A DNA stretch of 64,000 nt, from positions 1 through 64,000 of the forward strand of contig NZ_RHNU01000001.1 in the NCBI RefSeq assembly GCF_003946015.1, in the 5' to 3' direction. A program made the position numbers and the translations under genes. A model generated the notes under the pieces. That model saw only the letters and a list, made by a program, of their open reading frames with translations. It was not told where the DNA came from and made no database searches. This document shows, piece by piece, positions 1-7,558 of the stretch (positions are counted from its first letter, which is position 1; each line of letters starts with the position of its first letter). The stretch is from Companilactobacillus insicii. GTDB lineage: Bacteria > Bacillota > Bacilli > Lactobacillales > Lactobacillaceae.

Positions 1-23
1 AAGATTGGATCATATTTTGTCAT

Positions 24-71
24 AAAAAATGCCCTACAATCGTTAGATTTCTTGTCTAACAATTGTAGGGC
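24..71 (-). terminator. Terminator of the small minus-strand gene
   Basis: The arms 31-47 and 55-71 pair over 17 bases with one G-U pair. Read on the minus strand the hairpin is followed by a run of six T (29-24), so it ends transcription coming from the gene at 145-336. The plus-strand side has no T-run, so it is probably one-directional. Confidence 0.8.
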
Positions 72-144
72 ACTTCATTATTCGATATCGTCTCTTTTTT
101 TGCGTATATAAAATATTGAAAATAAAAATAGACTACAAAGTAGT

Positions 145-336
145 CTATAAATTACTGCTATCTAATTCTGTTTTACGTTCTCGAATGATTTCTTCTAATT
201 CCTCGAGATCCTCAGTGGTAGATTTATTTCTAATGAAACTACGCGCTGAAGAGCGCATGGCAATGTAGTTTGCACGTTCTCGGTTTTTATTGTGCCATTT
301 TTTGTTAGCACGCTTTTGAGCTTCTGTTAAGACCAT
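145..336 (-). CDS. Small basic hypothetical protein, 63 residues
   Basis: The product is 63 residues: a basic N-terminal half (rich in K, R, N and W around residues 8-40) and a charged C-terminal helix (about 41-58, with an EELEEIIRERK pattern). I see no membrane segment, signal peptide or catalytic motif. From memory, short proteins of this type occur widely in lactobacilli as hypotheticals, and no function is assigned here. The gene is supported by a strong ribosome site (AGGGAGAAGG, 6 bases before the ATG), a consensus promoter at 371-399 and a terminator at 24-71, so it forms a complete single-gene unit. The basic charge would suit nucleic-acid binding, but that is only inference. Confidence 0.75.
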   Translation of the reverse strand: MVLTEAQKRANKKWHNKNRERANYIAMRSSARSFIRNKSTTEDLEELEEIIRERKTELDSSNL

Positions 337-370
337 TTGTTACCTTCTCCCTAATAAATGTGTCCAAGAA

Positions 371-399
371 ATTATATACAAGCTCTATAAATTAAACAA
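371..399 (-). promoter_or_regulatory. Promoter of the 63-residue protein gene
   Basis: On the minus strand, TTGTTT (399-394) and TATAAT (376-371) are separated by exactly 17 bases. The start codon lies about 35 bases downstream. It fits a housekeeping sigma factor promoter. Confidence 0.75.
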
Positions 400-453
400 G
401 TTTATTCTTAAATGTGATCAATATTTAAAAAGAAATTTATTGAAAACCTATTC

Positions 454-482
454 TTGTTGAATGCTATCTATTAGTCTACAAT
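454..482 (+). promoter_or_regulatory. Promoter of the carboxylesterase gene
   Basis: TTGTTG (454-459) and TACAAT (477-482) are spaced 17 bases apart, about 50 bases before the start codon at 534. It diverges from the promoter of the minus-strand gene at 371-399. Confidence 0.6.
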
Positions 483-533
483 GTTAGTCAATATAAATGT
501 GTGTGTAATTTTTCAATAGGGGGTTGATTGTGA

Positions 534-1919
534 ATGGAAAAAGTCATTAAAACAACAACTGGTATCTATCAAGGATATGAAGAGAATGATCATGTGAACT
601 TTTTAGGAATTCCATTCGGATATGGACGTCGGTTTAAGCGTGCGGAAGAATATTATGTTGATGATCCTCAAAAAATAAATTTAGCAGTTCGCCCCGGAAC
701 TCAGCCAATGCAAGATAAGGCCTTGGAAAAAAATGAATTACATTTTGGAGAAAATTGCTTAAATTTAGATATTTCAACTCCAAATGTTAAGGGTAAATTT
801 CCAATTGTTGTGGAGTTCTATGGTGGCGGCTTTTTACATGGTGGTAACATAGTCAAAAATATGCCATGGCTGGATGAACAACAAGTTGTACACATTATGC
901 CTAATTATCGATTAGGATTGTTTGGTTGGGGTACAATTTCTAACGGAGAAACAAATGTTGGACTATCTGATCAGTTAATGAGTTTAAGATGGATAATTGA
1001 TAATGCTGATAAATTTGGTGGAGACGCTAATAATATTAGTTTAGTTGGACTTTCTGCAGGTGCCAAGTCAATTGCGGCATTGATGGCTTCAAATTCAAAA
1101 TTACTTGATAAGATTAAAAAAATAATTTTATTCAGCGGATCGTTTCAAACAATTAGAAATATGGAAACATCTCAAATGGTAACAAATAGATTTTGTAAGA
1201 CAAATAATATTTCAACAGATAAAGATCTTTTAAATTTGACCGATGATGGGCTTTTAAGCGTTCAGCAAAAGACAATTGGAGAACACATTGCAACAAATTG
1301 GTTTGGTCCGGTAGTCGATAATGATTTAATTTCAGATAATTGGTTGAGCGTGCTAGCTCAACGTGTTCAAAGGACTGATTTTAAGTCTTTAATTGGTGCG
1401 GGCAGTAATGAGCAAGAAAAATTAGATCAGTACAATTTATCCAAGCTTAAAAATAATATTATTCCTGATTTGTTCGGAAGAAATGCAGATGTCATTTTAA
1501 AACAACTATCCAGTACCAATAATGGGGATCAAAAGTCTTATTTGATTAAGTTGATTGGGGAGGCAATGTACAGCTATCCAGCATACCGATCACAAAAGTT
1601 TTTGTCTGAAAATGGTGCTGAAGTGTATGGTAACTATTTCACGGTATTAGGCGGTAGTCATGGTGGAAATATTGAGTATTTAAATACACCGACTAAAGAG
1701 TTAAATATCGAATTTCGGAAAAACCGTAATTATTATTTTCAATTGGTTATGGATTTCTTATTAAATGACAAGCCATATAATGACGAAATAAAATATGAAT
1801 GGCCCTTATTTGATGAAAATCAACTAGTCATGGAATTGGATCCAGATGATTTGAGCAGCGTTTCAATGATAAGTTATCAATGGATCAAGAATATGCCATG
1901 GCAGAATTATAAACTATAA
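534..1919 (+). CDS. Carboxylesterase, type B family
   Basis: This 461-residue protein is an alpha/beta-hydrolase of the carboxylesterase B family, expected to cleave carboxylic esters; the natural substrate cannot be read from sequence. Visible landmarks are ENCLNLDI at 73-80 (family signature EDCLxLN), the oxyanion-hole loop YGGGF at 96-100, NYRLGLFGW near 124-132, and FGGDANNISL leading into the nucleophile elbow GLSAG with Ser174. The likely catalytic His is His376 in GSHGGNIEYL, and the acid is probably the Glu in GAGSNEQE near residue 293. There is no signal peptide, so it is probably cytoplasmic. The ATG at 534 follows AGGGGG with a 10-base gap. The elbow has Leu where most relatives have Glu, and the oxyanion loop starts with Tyr instead of His, so substrate preference may differ. 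It has its own promoter and appears monocistronic. Confidence 0.88.
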   Translation: MEKVIKTTTGIYQGYEENDHVNFLGIPFGYGRRFKRAEEYYVDDPQKINLAVRPGTQPMQDKALEKNELHFGENCLNLDISTPNVKGKFPIVVEFYGGGFLHGGNIVKNMPWLDEQQVVHIMPNYRLGLFGWGTISNGETNVGLSDQLMSLRWIIDNADKFGGDANNISLVGLSAGAKSIAALMASNSKLLDKIKKIILFSGSFQTIRNMETSQMVTNRFCKTNNISTDKDLLNLTDDGLLSVQQKTIGEHIATNWFGPVVDNDLISDNWLSVLAQRVQRTDFKSLIGAGSNEQEKLDQYNLSKLKNNIIPDLFGRNADVILKQLSSTNNGDQKSYLIKLIGEAMYSYPAYRSQKFLSENGAEVYGNYFTVLGGSHGGNIEYLNTPTKELNIEFRKNRNYYFQLVMDFLLNDKPYNDEIKYEWPLFDENQLVMELDPDDLSSVSMISYQWIKNMPWQNYKL

Positions 1920-1978
1920 TTTTTTTCTTTAGAAACGTGGTATAACAATGATTCACTAATTTAATAAAAAAAATAATA

Positions 1979-2007
1979 TTGCAATGTTAGAATTTTAATT
2001 TTACAAT
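1979..2007 (+). promoter_or_regulatory. Promoter of the small membrane protein gene
   Basis: TTGCAA (1979-1984) and TACAAT (2002-2007) are spaced 17 bases apart. The predicted leader of about 70 bases contains a short inverted repeat (CTTAAA and TTTAAG near 2020-2032). The rest of the 1920-2083 gap shows nothing recognisable. Confidence 0.6.
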
Positions 2008-2083
2008 AAAACCGTTGTGCTTAAAGTTTAAGAACTATAACATGTTATTTTAGTTGGTTCTTAGGATTTTAGAGGTGGGATGC

Positions 2084-2347
2084 TTGAAAAGGGAGTATTC
2101 ATTTTTTATAACAGTAGCTTTTATAATCATAGATTTAATTGTTTCTGTATTAACTCAACTCAATGTTATTAGCGATAAGATTGGTATTGCTACTGGGATT
2201 GGATTGATTGCTATTTTAATCTTGATAACCAAGGTACTAACTAAACTAGATATGAAAAAGGGAAAAAATGCTTTTTCTTTTCTAGTCGCAGTATTTGTGT
2301 TTTTAATTTTAGGGCCAATTGTTATAGCTTCATCATTGGCTGTTTAA
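2084..2347 (+). CDS. Small integral membrane protein, unknown function
   Basis: An 87-residue, very hydrophobic protein with three probable membrane helices (about residues 6-24, 33-52 and 63-86) and a short basic N-terminus (MKREY). I do not recognise a family. The start is taken as TTG at 2084 because AGAGGTGG lies just upstream (2071-2078). An ATG at 2080 is out of frame, and the in-frame TTG at 2054 has no ribosome site. It has its own promoter and a strong terminator at 2371-2410, so it seems to be transcribed alone. The basic N-terminus suggests a cytoplasmic N-terminal end by the positive-inside rule. Confidence 0.7.
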   Translation: MKREYSFFITVAFIIIDLIVSVLTQLNVISDKIGIATGIGLIAILILITKVLTKLDMKKGKNAFSFLVAVFVFLILGPIVIASSLAV

Positions 2348-2370
2348 AAAACTGGATATATATATATATT

Positions 2371-2410
2371 AAGGATTGGGACATAAATGTTTAGTCTCAA
2401 TCCTTTTTTA
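2371..2410 (+). terminator. Terminator after the small membrane protein gene
   Basis: AAGGATTGGGAC (2371-2382) pairs with GTCTCAATCCTT (2394-2405), apart from one G-U pair, and runs into T-residues. A TATAAT at 2412-2417, immediately after the T-run, is a possible -10 element for the next gene, so the two signals abut. Confidence 0.8.
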
Positions 2411-2448
2411 GTATAATTTAGTAAGTATATTTTTTGTGAGGTATCAAA

Positions 2449-4014
2449 ATGTCCGCTTCAGCTTGGAAAAAGATAATTTTAGGTTCTACGTTTGTAATTT
2501 TAAGTACTTTCTATACCTTTTTGGTATTTGTTCATGGCGATGTTAATTGGAATCTTTTGTTTGGTATCGAACGAATTAAAAGTTTGGAAAATGTACTTGT
2601 TTCTCCAATCAATTTCAATTACTGGAATCATTTTGGTAGTCAGGTCAATCTTTTTTTGCCATGGCTAACATTACTTCCATTGTGGCCGATATTTCAAATT
2701 AATAATGTGATGATTAGTTATACACTACTTATTTTTATTATTAATATTTTGACATTTTTAAGTTCCTATTATTTTTGTCAGAAGTTGTTTTCTAACACCC
2801 TACAATCCTTTTTATTTTCAGTTATTTATACATTATCTCTTACAAGATTTAATTTTATTATGGACAATAATATTACTAATTATTTAGTACTTATATTTTT
2901 GCCAATGGCGTTTTACGGATTGTTTCAGATGATTGATGGTAGATTTAATCAATGGCCATATTTTGCTTTAGGGATGTCCTTAATAGGTTTAACAACACCT
3001 TGGATGGTTCTAAGTATGGGATTTATTTCTGTTATTATGATTGCTTTAGCTATGATACTAAGAGATACTCTAAACCTTAAATATTGGGGAAGGATGCTAT
3101 TGTTTTGTTTTGAATCGTTGATAGCAGTTGTTATTTCAACTTTGGGATATACGCTACCGATGATCGAACAGGGTGATTTTTACCAAGAAAAGATCAAATC
3201 CAGTTTTATTGAAATCAGTAAATTTGATTTTAACAATTATTACAATAGTACCCAGAATAAGTATCTATTAATGTCAGCTGCTTTTTTAGTATTAGCTGTT
3301 ATTACAATATGTTTTTTTAACAGCAAAGTTTCAATTAAGACGTCAATATTTGGAATAATAGTTTCGGGTTTACTTTCAACTGATTTAATTCCGTGGGGTG
3401 AAATAAAGATATTTGATTTTACAAAGATCACGTTTTATTTCTGGATTGTTTGTATATCTTTGATATGCCTATTTACCAGTTATTTACTCGCAATGATTGT
3501 GAGAAACAAATCGTCACTACTAAAATTGTCAATTTTAATACTTACAGTATCGATGAGCAGCATATCGCTATATGTTAGTTCTAATAACTTATCAAGTGGC
3601 AATTTTCCAATTCAAAGAGTTTCATTTAATAGAGACTTGATAGTTCATTCGCCATCTAAATTGTCCAATTCTGATGTGTTTATAGTCGACGGAAAAAAAG
3701 ATAAGTTACCAATAAAGACTGACGGAAATTATTTTGAATTCAAATATTATGATCCTAAGTCTATTACCATTGATGTACCAATTATTGCGTATGAAAATAG
3801 GACAGTGCAAATTAATAATGAAACAATCAACTCAAATGTGTCTAAGCGTGGTACTGTGCAGATTCATACACAACCTGGTGCGAATATTGTTCAAATTAAG
3901 TATAGTTACTCTAGACTTGCAAAGATTTCATTAATACTAAATTTTTTTGGATTATTGGCATTGTGCTGGTTGATCCTAAATAAAGGCAGATGGATCATTA
4001 GAAAAATTGTTTAA
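2449..4014 (+). CDS. Large multi-pass membrane protein, unknown function
   Basis: A 521-residue protein with about ten to twelve hydrophobic helices covering residues 1-390 and 485-515, separated by an outward-looking soluble stretch (about 390-480) rich in beta-type sequence. An N-terminal helix followed by a loop carrying GDVNWNLLFGIERIKSL, and a soluble domain near the C-terminus, resemble GT-C-fold glycosyltransferases or YfhO-like membrane proteins of lactobacilli. I see no decisive catalytic motif, so this is only an architectural comparison. The ATG follows GTGAGG at a slightly long spacing. It lies between the preceding terminator and the promoter of rplU, so it is a single-gene unit. 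The sequence is more AT-rich by eye than the ribosomal genes that follow. Confidence 0.7.
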   Translation: MSASAWKKIILGSTFVILSTFYTFLVFVHGDVNWNLLFGIERIKSLENVLVSPINFNYWNHFGSQVNLFLPWLTLLPLWPIFQINNVMISYTLLIFIINILTFLSSYYFCQKLFSNTLQSFLFSVIYTLSLTRFNFIMDNNITNYLVLIFLPMAFYGLFQMIDGRFNQWPYFALGMSLIGLTTPWMVLSMGFISVIMIALAMILRDTLNLKYWGRMLLFCFESLIAVVISTLGYTLPMIEQGDFYQEKIKSSFIEISKFDFNNYYNSTQNKYLLMSAAFLVLAVITICFFNSKVSIKTSIFGIIVSGLLSTDLIPWGEIKIFDFTKITFYFWIVCISLICLFTSYLLAMIVRNKSSLLKLSILILTVSMSSISLYVSSNNLSSGNFPIQRVSFNRDLIVHSPSKLSNSDVFIVDGKKDKLPIKTDGNYFEFKYYDPKSITIDVPIIAYENRTVQINNETINSNVSKRGTVQIHTQPGANIVQIKYSYSRLAKISLILNFFGLLALCWLILNKGRWIIRKIV

Positions 4015-4018
4015 ATAG

Positions 4019-4047
4019 TTGAAAAAAATTGTGATGTTTGCTATATT
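4019..4047 (+). promoter_or_regulatory. Promoter of the rplU-prp-rpmA operon
   Basis: TTGAAA (4019-4024) and TATATT (4042-4047) are 17 bases apart. The TG at 4039-4040 followed by one base makes an extended -10 element. The promoter overlaps the end of the preceding membrane protein gene region and leads into the L21 leader. Confidence 0.85.
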
Positions 4048-4053
4048 TTATTA

Positions 4054-4143
4054 GTTGCAATCACTATTGCATCTACAACCGCTCAAAATTAGGTTTAAGC
4101 TTCGGCACCTAACTGGCGAGTCTTAGAAAGGAGTGTACACACT
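4054..4143 (+). promoter_or_regulatory. Ribosomal protein L21 leader RNA
   Basis: The 5' leader between the promoter and rplU contains TGCAAT (4056-4061) pairing with ATTGCA (4066-4071), a second stem TTAGGT (4089-4094) with ACCTAA (4107-4112), and the ribosome site AGAAAGGAG. Position and structure match the L21 leader described upstream of rplU in Firmicutes. That leader is thought to let L21 control its own operon, although the ligand was not tested here. The match is by eye, without a covariance search. Confidence 0.75.
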
Positions 4144-4455
4144 ATGTACGCAATTATTAAAACTGGTGGTAAGCAATATAAGGTTGAAGAAAATGACTCA
4201 ATCTTTATTGAAAAACTTGATGTTAAAGAAGGGGACGCTGTTACATTTGACGATGTAATTCTTGTTTCTGACGGAGACAGTGTTAAAGTTGGAGATCCTG
4301 TAGTAAAGGGTGCTTCAGTTACAGGTAAAGTTGAAAAGCAAGGTAAGGACAAGAAAGTCGTTACTTACAAATACAAACCTAAGAAGCATTCACATACTAA
4401 GACAGGTCACCGCCAACCATATACTAAGGTACTTATCGACAGTATCAAAGGTTAA
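4144..4455 (+). CDS. rplU: 50S ribosomal protein L21
   Basis: At 103 residues it has the full family length, beginning [16 protein letters not shown], the hallmark L21 N-terminus. The C-terminal segment is basic ([17 protein letters not shown]) and matches the rRNA-binding end of the family. L21 binds 23S rRNA in the large subunit. It is the first gene of a three-gene operon with prp and rpmA (L27), and the stop codon is 2 bases before the next start. A leader RNA precedes it and probably sets expression of the whole unit. Confidence 0.98.
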   Translation: MYAIIKTGGKQYKVEENDSIFIEKLDVKEGDAVTFDDVILVSDGDSVKVGDPVVKGASVTGKVEKQGKDKKVVTYKYKPKKHSHTKTGHRQPYTKVLIDSIKG

Positions 4456-4457
4456 TT

Positions 4458-4802
4458 ATGATTAGAGCAAGTTTTCACCAGAATGATAAACAACAGATTG
4501 ACTCATTTCTGATTAAGGGACATGCTGATTCAGGGCCATATGGTCAAGATTTGGTTTGTGCTGCTGTTTCGGCAGTAACAATTGGTACAATCAACAATCT
4601 GGAGAAGCTTACTAAGGCCAGTCCTCAGGTTGTTCTTGATGAGGTCAACGGTGGCCATTTAGGCTGTCGCTTTAATGAAGAGGTGTCACATGATACCGCT
4701 TTGCTATTGGATAATTTGTTTTATATTCTAAAGGATATTCAAGATAGTTATCCGCAGAACATTAATGTTCAAACTACAAATAAAATTATAGATCTTGCTT
4801 AA
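4458..4802 (+). CDS. prp: Ribosomal-processing cysteine protease Prp
   Basis: A 114-residue protein of the YsxB/Prp family, the cysteine protease that removes the N-terminal extension of ribosomal protein L27 in Firmicutes. The catalytic pair is visible as His22 in GHADSG and Cys34 in [10 protein letters not shown]. It lies between rplU and rpmA, whose product carries the matching cleavage sequence MLKMNLQFF. The ATG directly follows the rplU stop, with no strong ribosome site of its own, so translational coupling to L21 is likely. It is encoded on one transcript with its substrate. Confidence 0.93.
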   Translation: MIRASFHQNDKQQIDSFLIKGHADSGPYGQDLVCAAVSAVTIGTINNLEKLTKASPQVVLDEVNGGHLGCRFNEEVSHDTALLLDNLFYILKDIQDSYPQNINVQTTNKIIDLA

Positions 4803-4815
4803 GGAGGTAAATCTC

Positions 4816-5088
4816 ATGCTTAAAATGAATTTACAATTTTTCTCTCACCATAAGGGTGGTGGATCAACTTCTAACGGCCGTGATTCAGCTGGTCGTAGAT
4901 TAGGTGCAAAACGTGCTGATGGTCAATCAGTTTTAACTGGTGGAATCATTTACAGACAACGTGGAACTAAGATTCATCCTGGTGAAGGCGTTGGCCGTGG
5001 TGGCGACGATACATTGTTCGCACTTAAAGATGGTATTGTTAAGTTTGAAAGACTTGGCAAAGATAGAAAGAAAGTTTCAGTATACTAA
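4816..5088 (+). CDS. rpmA: 50S ribosomal protein L27 with cleavable N-terminal extension
   Basis: L27 sits near the peptidyl transferase centre. The 90-residue product begins with MLKMNLQFF and then [15 protein letters not shown], the conserved mature start. The nine-residue prefix is the known Prp recognition sequence of Firmicute L27, and the cut is expected after the second Phe. The ATG at 4816 follows a perfect AAGGAGG (4801-4807), which decides the start over an in-frame upstream codon at 4795. It is the last gene of the operon, with a terminator at 5104-5132. Confidence 0.97.
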   Translation: MLKMNLQFFSHHKGGGSTSNGRDSAGRRLGAKRADGQSVLTGGIIYRQRGTKIHPGEGVGRGGDDTLFALKDGIVKFERLGKDRKKVSVY

Positions 5089-5103
5089 TTCTTATATCTT
5101 ACT

Positions 5104-5132
5104 AAAAAAGAGGACATTGTCCTCTTTTTTTT
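5104..5132 (+). terminator. Terminator of the rplU-prp-rpmA operon
   Basis: GAGGAC (5110-5115) and GTCCTC (5119-5124) form the stem, flanked by A6 upstream and T8 downstream. The A and T runs extend the pairing and would let it work in both directions. Confidence 0.9.
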
Positions 5133-5151
5133 ATATAATTATCTAGAAATA

Positions 5152-5181
5152 TTGCCATTAACAACGAAATATTGGTAAGAT
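5152..5181 (+). promoter_or_regulatory. Promoter of efp
   Basis: TTGCCA (5152-5157) and TAAGAT (5176-5181) are 18 bases apart, with TG plus one base before the -10 (extended -10). It lies between the rpmA terminator and efp. Confidence 0.5.
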
Positions 5182-5228
5182 AATATGTAAAGTGTTTTTT
5201 AACGATTAATCAATTGAGGAGAATAAAA

Positions 5229-5792
5229 ATGTCAATTTCAGTAAATGATTTTAAAAACGGTTTGACTATTGAAGTTAAAGATGGAATTTGGCGTGTTATT
5301 GAATTCCAACACGTTAAACCAGGTAAAGGTAGTGCTTTTGTTCGTTCTAAGTTAAAGAACTTGAGAACTGGTGCTGTTCAAGAAATGACTTTCAGATCCA
5401 CAGCTAAGGTTGAAAAAGCTACAATTGACAATAAGAAGATGCAATATTTATATGCAGATGGTACAAACCATGTATTTATGGATATGAATACTTATGAACA
5501 ATTGTCACTTCCTGCAGAACAAATCACAGAACAATTGAAATATTTGAAAGAAAATATGGAAGTTAATGTTTTGATGTACGGTGGTGAAACACTTGGTGTT
5601 GATCTTCCTAATACTGTAGACTTGAAGGTCGCTTCTACTGAGGCCTCAATTAAAGGTGATACGCAATCAGGTGGTTCTAAACCAGCTACTATGGAAACAG
5701 GTGTTGTTGTCCAAGTACCATTCTTCGTTAACGAAGGTGATATGCTAACAATCAACACAACAGATGGTACATATATTTCACGTGCCAACTAA
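5229..5792 (+). CDS. efp: Translation elongation factor P
   Basis: EF-P relieves ribosome stalling at polyproline stretches. The 187-residue product has the three beta-barrel domains expected from its length. The tip loop of domain I reads [10 protein letters not shown] with Lys33, the residue equivalent to the modified Lys32 of B. subtilis. The start is ATG 5229, preceded by GAGGAG (5216-5221); an upstream in-frame start at 5214 would add five residues and overlap that ribosome site. The next gene, a Gls24-family protein, follows 23 bases later, as in many Firmicutes where efp, yqhY and nusB are linked. Confidence 0.97.
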   Translation: MSISVNDFKNGLTIEVKDGIWRVIEFQHVKPGKGSAFVRSKLKNLRTGAVQEMTFRSTAKVEKATIDNKKMQYLYADGTNHVFMDMNTYEQLSLPAEQITEQLKYLKENMEVNVLMYGGETLGVDLPNTVDLKVASTEASIKGDTQSGGSKPATMETGVVVQVPFFVNEGDMLTINTTDGTYISRAN

Positions 5793-5815
5793 TTTTTGAT
5801 TATGGAGATAAGTTT

Positions 5816-6235
5816 ATGGCTGAACAAAAGTATGTTTCTCTACAACAAGATAGTGGAAAAGTAAAAGGTAACGTTGAAATCTCACATCAAGTTATTGAGA
5901 TTCTCTTAGGCATTGCTACAAACCAAGTAGAGGGTGTCTATGAAATGCGTGGTACTCTTTCCAACAGAATTGATTCACTTTTTGGTAGAATCAATCATGG
6001 AAAGGGTGTCGACGTAGTTTTTGATGATGATAAGATTTCTGCAAATGTGTTCGTCTATTTAGAATACGGCGTATCAATTCCGAAAGTATCATTGGAAATT
6101 CAAAAATCAGCCATCGAACAACTTGAATTCATGACCGATTTAGCACTAAAAGAAATCAACGTACATGTTGTAGGTTTAATCGCTAAGAAAGAATCTGGCG
6201 AAGTAGAACGTGTAACAACGGATAAAAAGGAATAA
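5816..6235 (+). CDS. yqhY: Asp23/Gls24 family envelope stress protein (YqhY type)
   Basis: A 139-residue cytoplasmic protein of the Asp23/Gls24 (DUF322) family. The typical core is visible: an N-terminal VEISHQVIEILLGIAT, then a GVDVVFDDDKISANVFVYLEYG region and a C-terminal helix with INVHVVGL. In B. subtilis YqhY is linked to control of acetyl-CoA carboxylase, and Asp23 in staphylococci is membrane-associated; the exact role here is unknown. It sits between efp and nusB and is followed after 5 bases by nusB. A second family member, YloU, is encoded at 24102-24470. Confidence 0.9.
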   Translation: MAEQKYVSLQQDSGKVKGNVEISHQVIEILLGIATNQVEGVYEMRGTLSNRIDSLFGRINHGKGVDVVFDDDKISANVFVYLEYGVSIPKVSLEIQKSAIEQLEFMTDLALKEINVHVVGLIAKKESGEVERVTTDKKE

Positions 6236-6240
6236 TACTA

Positions 6241-6648
6241 GTGAGTATAAATAGACATAAGATAAGAGAACTTGCTGTTCAAACTCTTTTTTCCATTGAG
6301 ACTACTAAAGATGATCCAGACACAGCTATTGCGTCAGTAATGGAGCTTTCAGACTTAGCGGAGCAAGATGTGCCTGATTATTTGAATTTCTTAGTTTCAG
6401 GAACCATTGAAAAGCAAGATGAATTGGATGAAAAAATATCTAAATTTTTAAAGAATAAGTGGACTATCGGACGTTTGTCACGAATTGATCGTGCAATTTT
6501 ACGCGTCGGTTTGTTTGAAATGGAAAATAGTCTCGAAGTTCCAAAGAAAGTTGCAATTGATGAGGCCATAGAATTAGCCGGTGAGTTCGGCGATAAAGAT
6601 TCAAAGGCTTTCATAAATGGAATTCTATCTAACTTTGTTGAAGGGTAA
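6241..6648 (+). CDS. nusB: Transcription antitermination factor NusB
   Basis: A 135-residue all-helical RNA-binding protein that, with NusE (S10), binds boxA in rRNA operons to support antitermination. The sequence starts MSINRHKIRELAVQTLFSIE and has the conserved IDRAILRVGLFEM and VAIDEAIELAGEFGDKDS blocks near the C-terminus. The start is GTG at 6241, preceded by AAAAGGA within the end of the upstream gene. It is the last gene before the terminator at 6650-6675. Confidence 0.97.
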   Translation: MSINRHKIRELAVQTLFSIETTKDDPDTAIASVMELSDLAEQDVPDYLNFLVSGTIEKQDELDEKISKFLKNKWTIGRLSRIDRAILRVGLFEMENSLEVPKKVAIDEAIELAGEFGDKDSKAFINGILSNFVEG

Positions 6649-6649
6649 A

Positions 6650-6675
6650 GGCTGGTCTTTTGGACCAGTCTTTTT
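6650..6675 (+). terminator. Terminator after nusB
   Basis: The stem GGCTGGTC and GGACCAGTC (with one G-U pair) is followed by T5. The folD start lies only 17 bases beyond the T-run and no separate promoter is evident, so some readthrough probably feeds folD. Confidence 0.75.
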
Positions 6676-6691
6676 ATATGGTGAATTATAA

Positions 6692-7558
6692 ATGAAATTA
6701 TTAGACGGAAAAGTAGTAGCTAGTGCATTAGACGAATCGATGGGTAAACGTGTTGCAGCGTTGAAAGAGCAAAATATTACTCCAGGATTAGCGGTAATAT
6801 TAGTTGGGAACAATGGTGCAAGTTCAGTATATGTAAGAAATAAGAAACTCCGTGCAATTAAATTAGGCTTTAATTTTCAACTGATACATTATGAGGAAAC
6901 TGTAACTGAAACTGAGATATTAAATAAAATTGATGAATTAAATCATGATGAAAATATAGATGGATTTATAGTACAATTACCTTTGCCAGATCAAATTGAT
7001 GAGGAAAAAGTTATTAAAGCAATTGATCCTAAAAAAGACGTTGATGGTTTTTCTCCAGTGAACGTTGGTAATTTATGGATCGGCGATTCAACTATTAAGC
7101 CAGCGACAGCTGACGGAATTATTAAGATGTTGGATTATTACAATGTTAGATTAAAGGGAAAGAATGCAGTTGTTATTGGTAGAAGTAATATCGTTGGTAA
7201 ACCAGTTGCTGCATTATTGTTAGAGCGCAATGCAACCGTAACTATCTCACATATTTTTACAAAGAATTTACCAGCAATTGCCAGTCAAGCTGATGTGTTG
7301 GTTGTCGCTATTGGTGATCCTCGGTTCATTGATAGTAAATACATCAAAGAAGGTGCTGTTGTAGTTGATGTTGGTATGAACCATGATGAAAATGGTAAGT
7401 TATGTGGTGATGTTGACTTTGATGATGTTAAAGACAAAGTCAGTATGATTTCTCCTGTACCCGGTGGTGTTGGCCCAATGACAATTACGTCTCTTATGGA
7501 TATGACAATTGTATTAGCCGAAGAAAGAGCAAAAAGAATAAATGGATCAAAAGGATAA
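6692..7558 (+). CDS. folD: Methylenetetrahydrofolate dehydrogenase / methenyl-THF cyclohydrolase
   Basis: The bifunctional FolD interconverts 5,10-methylene-THF and 10-formyl-THF using NADP. The 288-residue length is typical. Motifs include YVRNKKLRA with the catalytic Lys, the LPLP substrate loop, the nucleotide-binding GRSNIVGKPVA and the C-terminal PGGVGPMTI. It provides 10-formyl-THF for PurN, PurH and Fmt, all encoded in this window. The ribosome site is weak (TGGTGA). Its 3' end overlaps xseA by 17 bases, so the two are likely co-transcribed and coupled. Confidence 0.97.
   Translation: MKLLDGKVVASALDESMGKRVAALKEQNITPGLAVILVGNNGASSVYVRNKKLRAIKLGFNFQLIHYEETVTETEILNKIDELNHDENIDGFIVQLPLPDQIDEEKVIKAIDPKKDVDGFSPVNVGNLWIGDSTIKPATADGIIKMLDYYNVRLKGKNAVVIGRSNIVGKPVAALLLERNATVTISHIFTKNLPAIASQADVLVVAIGDPRFIDSKYIKEGAVVVDVGMNHDENGKLCGDVDFDDVKDKVSMISPVPGGVGPMTITSLMDMTIVLAEERAKRINGSKG

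Noticed and set aside
2355-2370. Short TA repeat (about seven units) after the small membrane gene.
   Set aside because: Such repeats are expected by chance in AT-rich intergenic sequence and no function can be inferred.
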